Below, in pieces: positions 26,993 to 33,855 of a stretch of 64,000 nt of DNA. The stretch's first letter is position 1. Every line of letters starts with the position of its first letter. The position numbers and the translations under genes are program-made. The notes under the pieces are model-generated. The model was given only the letters and a program-made list of their open reading frames with translations. It was not told where the DNA came from and did no database searches. Source of the stretch: Salirhabdus euzebyi (GTDB taxonomy: Bacteria; Bacillota; Bacilli; Bacillales; Alkalibacillaceae); contig NZ_JACHGH010000001.1 of NCBI RefSeq assembly GCF_014207435.1, positions 372,001-436,000 on the forward strand, written 5' to 3'.

Positions 26993-27850
26993 TTATTTAA
27001 TCACAGCTCCAGTAGAAGCAGCTACATATATATTTACTTTTCCGAAGTCTCTCGTTTGGATTGTGACGACATCTTTTTGTGGTATGTCTAATACTTCATA
27101 TTGCAATCCACCAAACTTAGCAGGTTTCAGGAATGCCTTTTCGTTTCCTTTGACTGGTGCGACATTTAACGCATACACTCTCCATGTTTGTGCTGTTTTT
27201 GGCAGATAGAGTGTTTTCTTTTTCTTTGCGTTATCAAGTTTGGATTGTGTCACTGGACCAACTATCCCGTCAACTTTAATACTTTGGTCCTTTTGAAAAG
27301 CTTTTACAGCTGCTTCTGTTTCATCTCCGAAGTGACCATCCGTTCCGTATTTTGGAAGCTTATAGCCTAAAGCAACCAGTTTTTCTTGGAGTGATTTTAC
27401 TTCTTTACCTTTGTCGCCATGACGTAAAACGTTAGCTTCCTTCTTATCTTCAACACCAATGACTTTTAACGGATCGATTGCATTGGTTTTCCCCATGTTC
27501 CATCGTCCCTCATGCCATTCAAAATGAAGATGTTGCCCATAAGAACGTCCAGTATTACCCATAACTCCAATTACTTGTCCTTGCTTTACCTTTTCCCCAA
27601 CGCTAACAGCACGGCTCTTTAAATGTGCATAAACAGATTCATAGACTTGTCCAGCAATCTTATGAACGATGAAAATCACATGTCCATAGCTTGTAGAAAA
27701 ATAGGACTTAGATACTTCACCATCTGCTACCGCATAGATAGGATGATAGCCCGGATCTGCAATATCTACTCCATGATGGTCAGGACGTTCTTTAGTTCGA
27801 AACTTACTTGTTATTCGCTTTGTATCAGTTGGCCAAATAAATGTTGCCAT
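26993..27850 (-). CDS. Phage endolysin, M23 peptidase with peptidoglycan-binding domain
   Basis: A 285-residue lytic enzyme without signal peptide. Residues 1-125 are an M23 (LytM) zinc endopeptidase: HHGVD (His25, Asp29), His76 and HLH (107-109). Residues about 145-205 are a PG_binding_1 domain (HFGDETEAAVKAFQKDQ), and the last 70 form a third small domain, possibly SH3-like. It acts on the cell wall after holin opens the membrane. Holin genes lie just upstream. Confidence 0.92.
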   Translation of the reverse strand: MATFIWPTDTKRITSKFRTKERPDHHGVDIADPGYHPIYAVADGEVSKSYFSTSYGHVIFIVHKIAGQVYESVYAHLKSRAVSVGEKVKQGQVIGVMGNTGRSYGQHLHFEWHEGRWNMGKTNAIDPLKVIGVEDKKEANVLRHGDKGKEVKSLQEKLVALGYKLPKYGTDGHFGDETEAAVKAFQKDQSIKVDGIVGPVTQSKLDNAKKKKTLYLPKTAQTWRVYALNVAPVKGNEKAFLKPAKFGGLQYEVLDIPQKDVVTIQTRDFGKVNIYVAASTGAVIK

Positions 27851-28078
27851 TTACTCATCACCTCCTGCTTCAGTAAAATCAACATAATATTCTTTACCAA
27901 CCTCAAATTTTTCTAGAGCATTTACATTGTCAATATACATATTGATGCTTCCAGCAGGTGTGTATTTCCAAAACTCCTCATTTTCTGCTGAACCCCCAGT
28001 GACAGGGTTTAGTTCAACATTTCCCCCACCGCCTGCACGTTCTGTTTTTGACTCAACTTTAAACTTAGCTCTTACCAT
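27851..28078 (-). CDS. Small phage protein between holin and endolysin
   Basis: A 75-residue, probably beta-rich protein: AKFKVESKTE, Gly-rich GGGGN loop, ELNPVTGGSAENEEFWKYTP and an ending with GKEYYVDFTEAG. The layout resembles small proteins scattered through unrelated phages with no assigned role. It overlaps the holin stop as ATGA-type coupling. Not recognised further; a host-interaction role is possible but unsupported. Confidence 0.7.
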   Translation of the reverse strand: MVRAKFKVESKTERAGGGGNVELNPVTGGSAENEEFWKYTPAGSINMYIDNVNALEKFEVGKEYYVDFTEAGGDE

Positions 28079-28332
28079 TACTTACCCTCTCCTTTTGTAT
28101 TTTTACTTATCTCGAATAAACCTACGGAAGCCAATCCGCTAATTCCACCAGCCCATAAACGTTCCCCTAAGCTGACATCAACAAAAAAAGCAGCTGCACC
28201 TAATCCGATGCCGACTGCTACTGCTGTAACTGGTATAAAACGTTTATTAAGGTTGGATGCACTTTTGACAGCTTGCACCACTCCGTTAGTGACTGGTGCT
28301 ATTACTGAAGCAATAGCTAAGATTTCAACCAT
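28078..28332 (-). CDS. Phage holin
   Basis: An 84-residue membrane protein with two to three hydrophobic segments (about 3-20, 33-52, 60-76) and a charged C-terminus NTKGEGK, in the usual place before endolysin. The sequence looks like the A118-type holins of Firmicute phages. It would form the membrane lesion that releases the endolysin. Confidence 0.82.
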   Translation of the reverse strand: MVEILAIASVIAPVTNGVVQAVKSASNLNKRFIPVTAVAVGIGLGAAAFFVDVSLGERLWAGGISGLASVGLFEISKNTKGEGK

Positions 28333-28334
28333 CC

Positions 28335-28640
28335 TTAAACACCTCCTTCCTTATCAAGATTATCAAGCCTTTTATGGGCTTGTTTTGCACTTTCTTCAAC
28401 CCTGGTTACACGTTCCCCTAACGATGCCATTTGCCTTTCATTTGCACGTAAATCAATTCGTATGTTCTCAACACCGCTGCTAATGTTATCTAACTTCGTT
28501 TCAATAATCGCTTCTCTTGTTGCGTCATTTTTCACTGTCTTTTGGTACTCGGTTTGCTGCCTTTGTCTGTTTACTTGATAGCCTAAATACGCAATAACCA
28601 GGCCGAGTATGGATACTAGAATCGTTAGTTCAATTGTCAT
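28335..28640 (-). CDS. XhlA-like membrane-associated lysis protein
   Basis: 101 residues: an N-terminal membrane helix (MTIELTILVSILGLVIAYLG) followed by a long coiled coil with heptads (ETKLDNISSGVENIRIDLRA). This reversed order differs from XhlA, which has its helix at the C-terminus, but genes of this type commonly precede holins. Start at 28640 follows GGGGG; the earlier ATG has none. Confidence 0.68.
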   Translation of the reverse strand: MTIELTILVSILGLVIAYLGYQVNRQRQQTEYQKTVKNDATREAIIETKLDNISSGVENIRIDLRANERQMASLGERVTRVEESAKQAHKRLDNLDKEGGV

Positions 28641-28689
28641 TTTAACCCCCTGTTTTATGACATAAAAATAACCCACTAAAATAGTGAGC

Positions 28690-28821
28690 TTAGTAAGGTA
28701 ACTTCATTACCTCGTTAACCGTGTTTGTTAATTCAGCATTTTCGTTAACTAACTTCGTAATCATTTCGTTTTGTTTTACAATGATTTGTTCAAGATTGTT
28801 TATAAATTCTAATAGTTCCAT
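28690..28821 (-). CDS. Short coiled-coil phage protein (43 aa)
   Basis: MELLEFINNLEQIIVKQNEM continues as one amphipathic helix and ends VMKLPY. Such small helical proteins often sit between fibre and lysis genes. The ribosome site is weak; it probably depends on read-through from the overlapping upstream region. Modest confidence. Confidence 0.5.
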   Translation of the reverse strand: MELLEFINNLEQIIVKQNEMITKLVNENAELTNTVNEVMKLPY

Positions 28822-28828
28822 GCATGTA

Positions 28829-29056
28829 TTAGTTAAACTCATAGTCCATTTCTCCGTCGTTTTGGTCTTCTGGTAATGTTTTTACTGCTACATCGATAAA
28901 GATGTGATCATTATGTTCAACCGGAGCTTCCTGTTCTACATAATGTGTGGTTTGGTCAAATTCAGGGATAGCAGCATATTCTATTCGTTTGTACCCATCA
29001 AGTTGCTTGGAGCTTAGCAACAAATCTCCGTCCTTGATGATTCCGTATTTTGGCAT
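28829..29056 (-). CDS. Small phage protein downstream of the reverse transcriptase
   Basis: A 75-residue acidic protein, MPKYGIIKDGDLLLSSKQLDGYKRIEYAA with a C-terminal acidic tail, similar in style to short proteins between tail fibres and lysis genes. Its first 59 bp overlap the 3' end of the reverse transcriptase gene in another frame, as if the DGR cassette had been fitted in upstream of it. Confidence 0.68.
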   Translation of the reverse strand: MPKYGIIKDGDLLLSSKQLDGYKRIEYAAIPEFDQTTHYVEQEAPVEHNDHIFIDVAVKTLPEDQNDGEMDYEFN

Positions 29057-30080
29057 TCATACTCACCACCTTTCTGGCTAATTCAATGTTTACAATTTGT
29101 TTCATGATGGTGTGATAAAAAGAAAAGCTGTTACTCCTCTTGATCCATCCCCAGTAGGATATAATCGCAGAAGCGTCTTTATCAGTTAAAAATCCTTTTC
29201 TTTCTATTTTTCGAATCCGTCTTTTGATTCTTAAAGCATTTCGTTTACGTAAAATTGTTTTATCGCGAAAAAAGCGTAGGCCAAGAAAATCTATGGCTCG
29301 ATTTTCAATTTTAAACACTTGCCAATTTTCCTTCGCTTTAAGTTTTATGCTTTCTAAATAGGTTTGAATTGCTGATCTAACTTTATGAAGTTTTTTCTTA
29401 TTAGGTCCTAGTAAGACTAAATCATCAACGTATCGAACATAATAATGAACACCGAGTTTTTCTTTTATAAAATGATCTAATCCTTCCAAAAAGAAGTTCG
29501 CAAACCATTGACTCGTAAAAAATCCGATAGGTTGCCCGATATTGCTATCAATGATCGTATCAATTAACCATAAACAATTCGTGTCTTTTATTTTTCTTCT
29601 AAACATGCTTTTCAGGACCTCGTTATCGATAGATGGATAGAATTTCTTCACGTCCATTTTTAAACAGTATTTTGTATTTTTTCGGTCTGTATCTAGCCAC
29701 TTTCTTATTGCCTTTTGTCCGTAACTGGTTCCTCTGTTCGGAACGCTGCCACAATTGTATTCATACATCCCCTTCATGATAATCGGTTCCACTTGCAGCA
29801 TTAAAGACCAGTGAATGATTTGATCAGGGTAAAAATTCGGCTTGCAGATGGTTCGTGTCTTTTTGTTTGCTCCATCTTCTATGATTTTTATTTGTGGTTT
29901 TGTTGGTGTATATGTTTGGTTTTTTAACATCTTTTGAATCTGAAAAGCGTAATAATCTATATTTTCGAGTATTGCTTTTACTCTTGTTTGCTTTCGCTTT
30001 CCTAAAGACGCTTTCATCATTGCGTGTCTTATGTTATCTAAATCGCATATTTTATCGTATATATAGCCATGTCTTTTCAA
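28998..30080 (-). CDS. DGR-type reverse transcriptase
   Basis: A 360-residue group II intron-like reverse transcriptase. Motif 3 KMDVKKFYPSID (141-152), the DGR/retron-type block IGQPIGFFTSQ (181-191) and catalytic YVDD (217-220) are visible, with a C-terminal thumb but no maturase or endonuclease domain. In DGRs this enzyme copies a template repeat with errors at adenines. The start is TTG after AGAAGGA. It is directly downstream of the template repeat and variable protein. No Avd-type accessory gene is adjacent. Confidence 0.93.
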   Translation of the reverse strand: MKRHGYIYDKICDLDNIRHAMMKASLGKRKQTRVKAILENIDYYAFQIQKMLKNQTYTPTKPQIKIIEDGANKKTRTICKPNFYPDQIIHWSLMLQVEPIIMKGMYEYNCGSVPNRGTSYGQKAIRKWLDTDRKNTKYCLKMDVKKFYPSIDNEVLKSMFRRKIKDTNCLWLIDTIIDSNIGQPIGFFTSQWFANFFLEGLDHFIKEKLGVHYYVRYVDDLVLLGPNKKKLHKVRSAIQTYLESIKLKAKENWQVFKIENRAIDFLGLRFFRDKTILRKRNALRIKRRIRKIERKGFLTDKDASAIISYWGWIKRSNSFSFYHTIMKQIVNIELARKVVSMNAKIRNHQGRRFVAKLQAT

Positions 30081-30213
30081 AAAGTATTTCCTTCTTTCTT
30101 ATTAGCCTCAAGGTCTTTCGGTAAGACACTACTAAACCCTGCTCTTTGCGGCGAATTTTTACCAAGGGGTATGGATGATAGAGTGCAATAATACAGTGTA
30201 ATTCTAATAAGAG

Positions 30214-30318
30214 TCTGCCCGCCGATATTCACGTTCGCATTCCCAGAAGAATTGTTCAAGTTCCAGTTGGACAAACCAGCGTTAGAACCGTTGTTCCAGT
30301 TCCCACCAACGTGGGCGA
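30214..30318 (-). repeat. DGR template repeat (TR)
   Basis: 105 bp aligned without gaps to 30385-30489 (offset 171). In coding orientation there are 26 adenines, and 17 of them differ in the variable repeat; no other base differs. The minus-strand 3' end has a GC-rich GGCGGGC, the place expected for the IMH* element. The RNA lies between the variable gene and the reverse transcriptase gene. Confidence 0.95.
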
Positions 30319-30339
30319 GCTCGCACCCTATCACCCTAT

Positions 30340-30376
30340 GGAGGGATACTCCCTCCAAACCTCCCTAAAGAGGTTT
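30340..30376. other. Twin hairpins just downstream of the variable repeat
   Basis: GGAGGGA-TAC-TCCCTCC (30340-30356) and AAACCTC-CCTAAA-GAGGTTT (30357-30376), two perfect 7-bp stems side by side; the second spans the stop codon of the variable gene. Hairpin or cruciform structures at this position assist target recognition in the Bordetella phage DGR, so a similar role is inferred. They lack long T tails. Confidence 0.7.
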
Positions 30377-31963
30377 CTTAAGAAGCCGCCCGCCGAGAAT
30401 CACGTACGCATTCCCAGAAGAAGCGTACAAGGCCCAGTAGGACAAACCAGCGCTAGAACCGTAGGACCAGTACCCACCAACGAGGGCGATTCTCTGCCCG
30501 GTACTTTGGTAGTAGTAATCGGAATAATAGGTTGTGCTACCTCCACTTACGTTGACAGGGAGTTCTACGAATGGATTGTTAGTGTCATATCCCATTTCCG
30601 AAACATAACCATTTGTATTACTGTTTACATATCCGACTTGTTCATATGGGGAAGCAAACACATTACTTGTATAATCATCCGCGTTTTTCGCTACCCAAGT
30701 TTGGTGATCATTAATATTTATACCGTCAACAAATTGATAAATATCTCCCCAAGGTGACTCTATACCACGATATACACATGGGTGTTTACCGTCCGAGTTA
30801 CTCACAATACTACCGCTCGAAGCTAATATATTTCTGCTGAATCCATTGACCCATCCTCGGTTAGATATGAATTCTCCTACCACTGTATCTATAGGGTCTC
30901 CGTCGAATGTGATTGCAGTATTGTCAACATCGTAAGGTTGAATATCTGTTATGATTCTAGGTTCTGTATTGCTCCAAATGGAGTTGTTTATCGTAATGCT
31001 TTGTCCTACTCGGAAATAACTAGCAGTCGCATTTGAAACTATGGCTCTATTCGTTGCTAATTCAGCCACCGTAATGGTGTCTGATTCAGATACACGTCCA
31101 CTTGTAAAACCATTCATGACTGATTGTGAATTTAAAGTGGCGAACTCAACGTAAAAAAGAGTTTGGAGAACATCCATAACATGAATATCAAGTTGTTGAT
31201 ACCCCGCTCCATTGTTTCTTGCGTAATCCCTAAATTGAACGATATTACGACTAACTAATGGATGTTTGTCGACTTTGGATTCTAACTTATCCGTATCACT
31301 CAATGAAGCCTTATATTTCCCAACATCGATATAGTCTAATTCCTTATTATTTTCAAAGTCCCAAAAGCACCATGGAAGGTAGAATCCTGTATATTTCATT
31401 TTGGATATTTGCCATAACTTAAATCCTTGTCCGTCTTTTTTGCGGATGTAGAACTTCGGAATTCGAATAAACACATTCCCGTTATCATCCGTTACTTCTC
31501 CTATATCCCGGTAAATAGGTAAGCTGTCAAAATCGTTTTGCACTAATTGACCGTCAACACCAGCATTTGCAACTTTCCCTTCTGCTGCATCCGTGCGAGT
31601 TAATGTTGGATTTGAACTTTTGTCCCAATAGGCACCAAACACTAAAGCACTATCCGATAAGACATTAATTATTTCGCGTTGATTGTACAGAAGATCTTCT
31701 ATGTTGGTTAAATTCGTATCTAGTGTGACGGTACTACCTGTTACTTTAGTGTCGGATTGAATCTTAGTTGTACCGTTCACAATCCCCTCCACTTTGCTGT
31801 CTAGTTCGGTTAATTTTGTTAGAACATTATCGTCCTTTACTTGTTGTAAGTCTTTTTGATTATCACTTGTTATTGGCTTAAAAACATTTGCAGAAACATC
31901 AAAATATTGAGGAATGGGGTTCCCGTTTTTATCTGTGAGTAATTCGGCATCTTTGTAGCTCAT
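30365..31963 (-). CDS. DGR variable protein: tail-tip adhesin with C-type lectin-like end
   Basis: A 532-residue phage structural protein. The N-terminus (1-110) is polar with a helical segment (likely attachment to the virion); the middle contains VFIRIPKFYIRK-type family features; the last about 120 residues look like the FGE/C-lectin fold of DGR targets (IESPWGDIYQFVDGININD, then VGGYWSYGSSAGLSYWAL). Residues 492-526 are the variable repeat, with Tyr, Ser and Ala where the template gives Asn. It is probably the receptor-binding protein, so diversification would change host range. Confidence 0.92.
   Translation of the reverse strand: MSYKDAELLTDKNGNPIPQYFDVSANVFKPITSDNQKDLQQVKDDNVLTKLTELDSKVEGIVNGTTKIQSDTKVTGSTVTLDTNLTNIEDLLYNQREIINVLSDSALVFGAYWDKSSNPTLTRTDAAEGKVANAGVDGQLVQNDFDSLPIYRDIGEVTDDNGNVFIRIPKFYIRKKDGQGFKLWQISKMKYTGFYLPWCFWDFENNKELDYIDVGKYKASLSDTDKLESKVDKHPLVSRNIVQFRDYARNNGAGYQQLDIHVMDVLQTLFYVEFATLNSQSVMNGFTSGRVSESDTITVAELATNRAIVSNATASYFRVGQSITINNSIWSNTEPRIITDIQPYDVDNTAITFDGDPIDTVVGEFISNRGWVNGFSRNILASSGSIVSNSDGKHPCVYRGIESPWGDIYQFVDGININDHQTWVAKNADDYTSNVFASPYEQVGYVNSNTNGYVSEMGYDTNNPFVELPVNVSGGSTTYYSDYYYQSTGQRIALVGGYWSYGSSAGLSYWALYASSGNAYVILGGRLLKKPL
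30385..30489 (-). repeat. DGR variable repeat (VR)
   Basis: The 3' end of the adhesin gene. Compared with the template it has 17 substitutions, all at template A positions, changing 13 amino acids (mostly Asn to Tyr, Ser, Ala or Ile). It ends in the same GGCGGGC as the template, the likely IMH. Outside these borders the similarity stops. Confidence 0.95.
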
Positions 31964-32259
31964 GTTATCACCTTCTTCATAATATTAACGGTTAAATAAT
32001 CGTTATTAGGAAAGGTCTCTATCCTTTCGTCCGAAAAGATCACTTCAAATTCAGCTTTAAAAAATCCAGTTTCTGAAGTGTGAACATTCGTAAATGGAAC
32101 TAGCACCAATCCATTGGCAGCATCTTCAATCCTGGCTGTGATTTTATGTTTTCCCATACAAAAAAGAACGGTTGCTCCGTCTAGGTTCACATTACCGTTC
32201 TCGTTTGATAAGGTTGCTTTTACTCCTATACCTGTATCATTTTGTTTTAAATGAATCAT
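31960..32259 (-). CDS. Baseplate upper protein-like (BppU N-terminal type)
   Basis: A 99-residue beta-rich protein: LKQNDTGIGVKATLSNENG and a C-terminal strand ending DYLTVNIMKKV. The layout matches the N-terminal domain of BppU-type baseplate proteins that attach receptor-binding proteins. It is coupled to the adhesin gene by a 4-bp overlap, so the two probably assemble together. Confidence 0.7.
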   Translation of the reverse strand: MIHLKQNDTGIGVKATLSNENGNVNLDGATVLFCMGKHKITARIEDAANGLVLVPFTNVHTSETGFFKAEFEVIFSDERIETFPNNDYLTVNIMKKVIT

Positions 32260-32432
32260 GCTTCACGCTCCTTCGGCATATCTGCCACATGAGTAGAAGT
32301 CAAAAATACTTTTTGTGACTGAATCCGAATCGTTTCATACAATACATTCCTAACGTAAGGAATGAAGGATGCACCTCTTAGATTTGCATCAAAACCAACC
32401 TTGGATACGTTGTTTACTTCTACTTCACTCAC
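32256..32432 (-). CDS. Small phage tail-region protein (58 aa)
   Basis: A GTG start overlaps the previous stop as GTGA, and the TGA overlaps the next ATG as ATGA, so it is locked into the tail operon. Sequence: MSEVEVNNVSKVGFDAN, then a helix and a charged end. Not recognised; probably a minor baseplate component. Confidence 0.65.
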   Translation of the reverse strand: MSEVEVNNVSKVGFDANLRGASFIPYVRNVLYETIRIQSQKVFLTSTHVADMPKEREA

Positions 32433-32659
32433 GTAATCACACCTACAATCACATTCTTAATTAACATGACTCGATCGTTTGCTTGTGGTGTATAAGAAGC
32501 TAAATAAGGATACCTTTTAATGGTTACAGCTGTTTCTCCGTCGAAAATTAAGGAAGGTCTACCACTGGTATAGTTAGGATCCACCTTTGCAAAACGGACC
32601 ACATTCTCTTGTTTTGGCGTTTTGAACATTTTCACAAACTCATTAGCGGTAGGTATCAT
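32429..32659 (-). CDS. Small tail-associated protein (76 aa)
   Basis: A beta-rich 76-residue protein with PSLIFDGETAVTIKRYPYL and an OB-like hydrophobic end RVMLIKNVIVGVI. Small proteins of this type follow the tail hub gene in many Bacillus siphophages. Coupled at both ends by 4-bp overlaps. Confidence 0.68.
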   Translation of the reverse strand: MIPTANEFVKMFKTPKQENVVRFAKVDPNYTSGRPSLIFDGETAVTIKRYPYLASYTPQANDRVMLIKNVIVGVIT

Positions 32660-33855
32660 ACACTTACCACCCTTCTTAATTCGTGTTCCATTGTCCCTCC
32701 TGCTACTAAAGGAAAGGACCAGGCTGTTTCTGAATATTTAGCACTTACCCCTAATTTAGAATAAGTAATCTGCAAAACATCATCCACATCATGAAAAGGC
32801 ATGATGCCTGTTTGAAAACGAATATTACCAAACACTTGACTGGCACTATTCGCAATACGTTCTGCATACCCATCTAAAGCTTCTTGATCTGCTATGTCGT
32901 CTATTTCTCGGTAGTCCGTAATCGCTCGCCCTCGACTGACTGTACTAATAGGGCTATCAGGATTGTCGTTAGTATAAACGCTGCGCAACGGTTCCTGTTC
33001 AGCATTGGTGCGGACTACGACAAACTGGTTTGGTACTTGGGATAAATCAAACTCTTCTGTCATACCTGGCAATGTAACCGATTCATCATCGTCGATATAC
33101 GTGTACTCTGCAGATCGTTTCGCTGGGCTTCGATAAGATGAGGACGTGTAATATCCATTTACATCTACTTTAATACCGTCATAGTTAATTTGTCGAAGCA
33201 ATTCGTTGACGGCAAATAGTTTCTCTTTACCTGGTTCAAACTCTATATCTTTATCTAAAGACTTGTCTGTAGATTCGATATTCCAACGCTGAATACCTGC
33301 GCTTTGCAAAATAGTAATCACCGCTTCTACATAGTTAGTACCAGTTGTAACGGTATAACGACCTGTAAACTTATCTTCTTTTAACACGATCAACCCATCA
33401 TAGGCCTCCACATCACGTATGACCATATTATTTTGATCCGTTTTTGTTGGACTGGAGAGCAAAAATACACCAAGAGGGAAGGAAACCCAACCGTTTTTCT
33501 TCACCGTAATTAGTTGTCTAAATTTCGATGGAAAGTTCGGCTGTATGAAATACGTGCTTTCTTTCACATCATATCGATTACTACGCACATACACCTCTAC
33601 AAAAGGTTGGATTCTATCACTCAAGTAATCTATTTTCCCATCATCCTCTAATGTAAATCTAGCGGTTCGTTTGATGTTATTCCCTGAATTACAAGAAACA
33701 TCACCACTAATCACATTAGTCAACGTACGAATGTAATTATTGTTTTTATCTAACAAGTCATAACGAAAACGCATGTGAATAGGAGCGTATTTACCATGAA
33801 GCGCATCTTTTACTTCTTGTTGTGTAAAACCATCACGCGCAAGGTTTAACATCAT
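32656..33855 (-). CDS. Tail hub/baseplate protein
   Basis: A 399-residue structural protein with a beta-rich first half (RYDLLDKNNNYIRTLTNVIS) and a tail-hub-like second half that includes VAYDG-type and ELLRQINYDGIKVDVNG segments. Position after the distal tail protein and before the baseplate genes fits a gp27-like hub (DUF5047/5048 style). No peptidase motif is visible. Confidence 0.72.
   Translation of the reverse strand: MMLNLARDGFTQQEVKDALHGKYAPIHMRFRYDLLDKNNNYIRTLTNVISGDVSCNSGNNIKRTARFTLEDDGKIDYLSDRIQPFVEVYVRSNRYDVKESTYFIQPNFPSKFRQLITVKKNGWVSFPLGVFLLSSPTKTDQNNMVIRDVEAYDGLIVLKEDKFTGRYTVTTGTNYVEAVITILQSAGIQRWNIESTDKSLDKDIEFEPGKEKLFAVNELLRQINYDGIKVDVNGYYTSSSYRSPAKRSAEYTYIDDDESVTLPGMTEEFDLSQVPNQFVVVRTNAEQEPLRSVYTNDNPDSPISTVSRGRAITDYREIDDIADQEALDGYAERIANSASQVFGNIRFQTGIMPFHDVDDVLQITYSKLGVSAKYSETAWSFPLVAGGTMEHELRRVVSV

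Noticed and set aside
30077-30358. A 93-residue frame through the DGR template repeat
   Set aside because: It is open only because the template mirrors the end of the adhesin gene; no ribosome site, and it is explained as TR.
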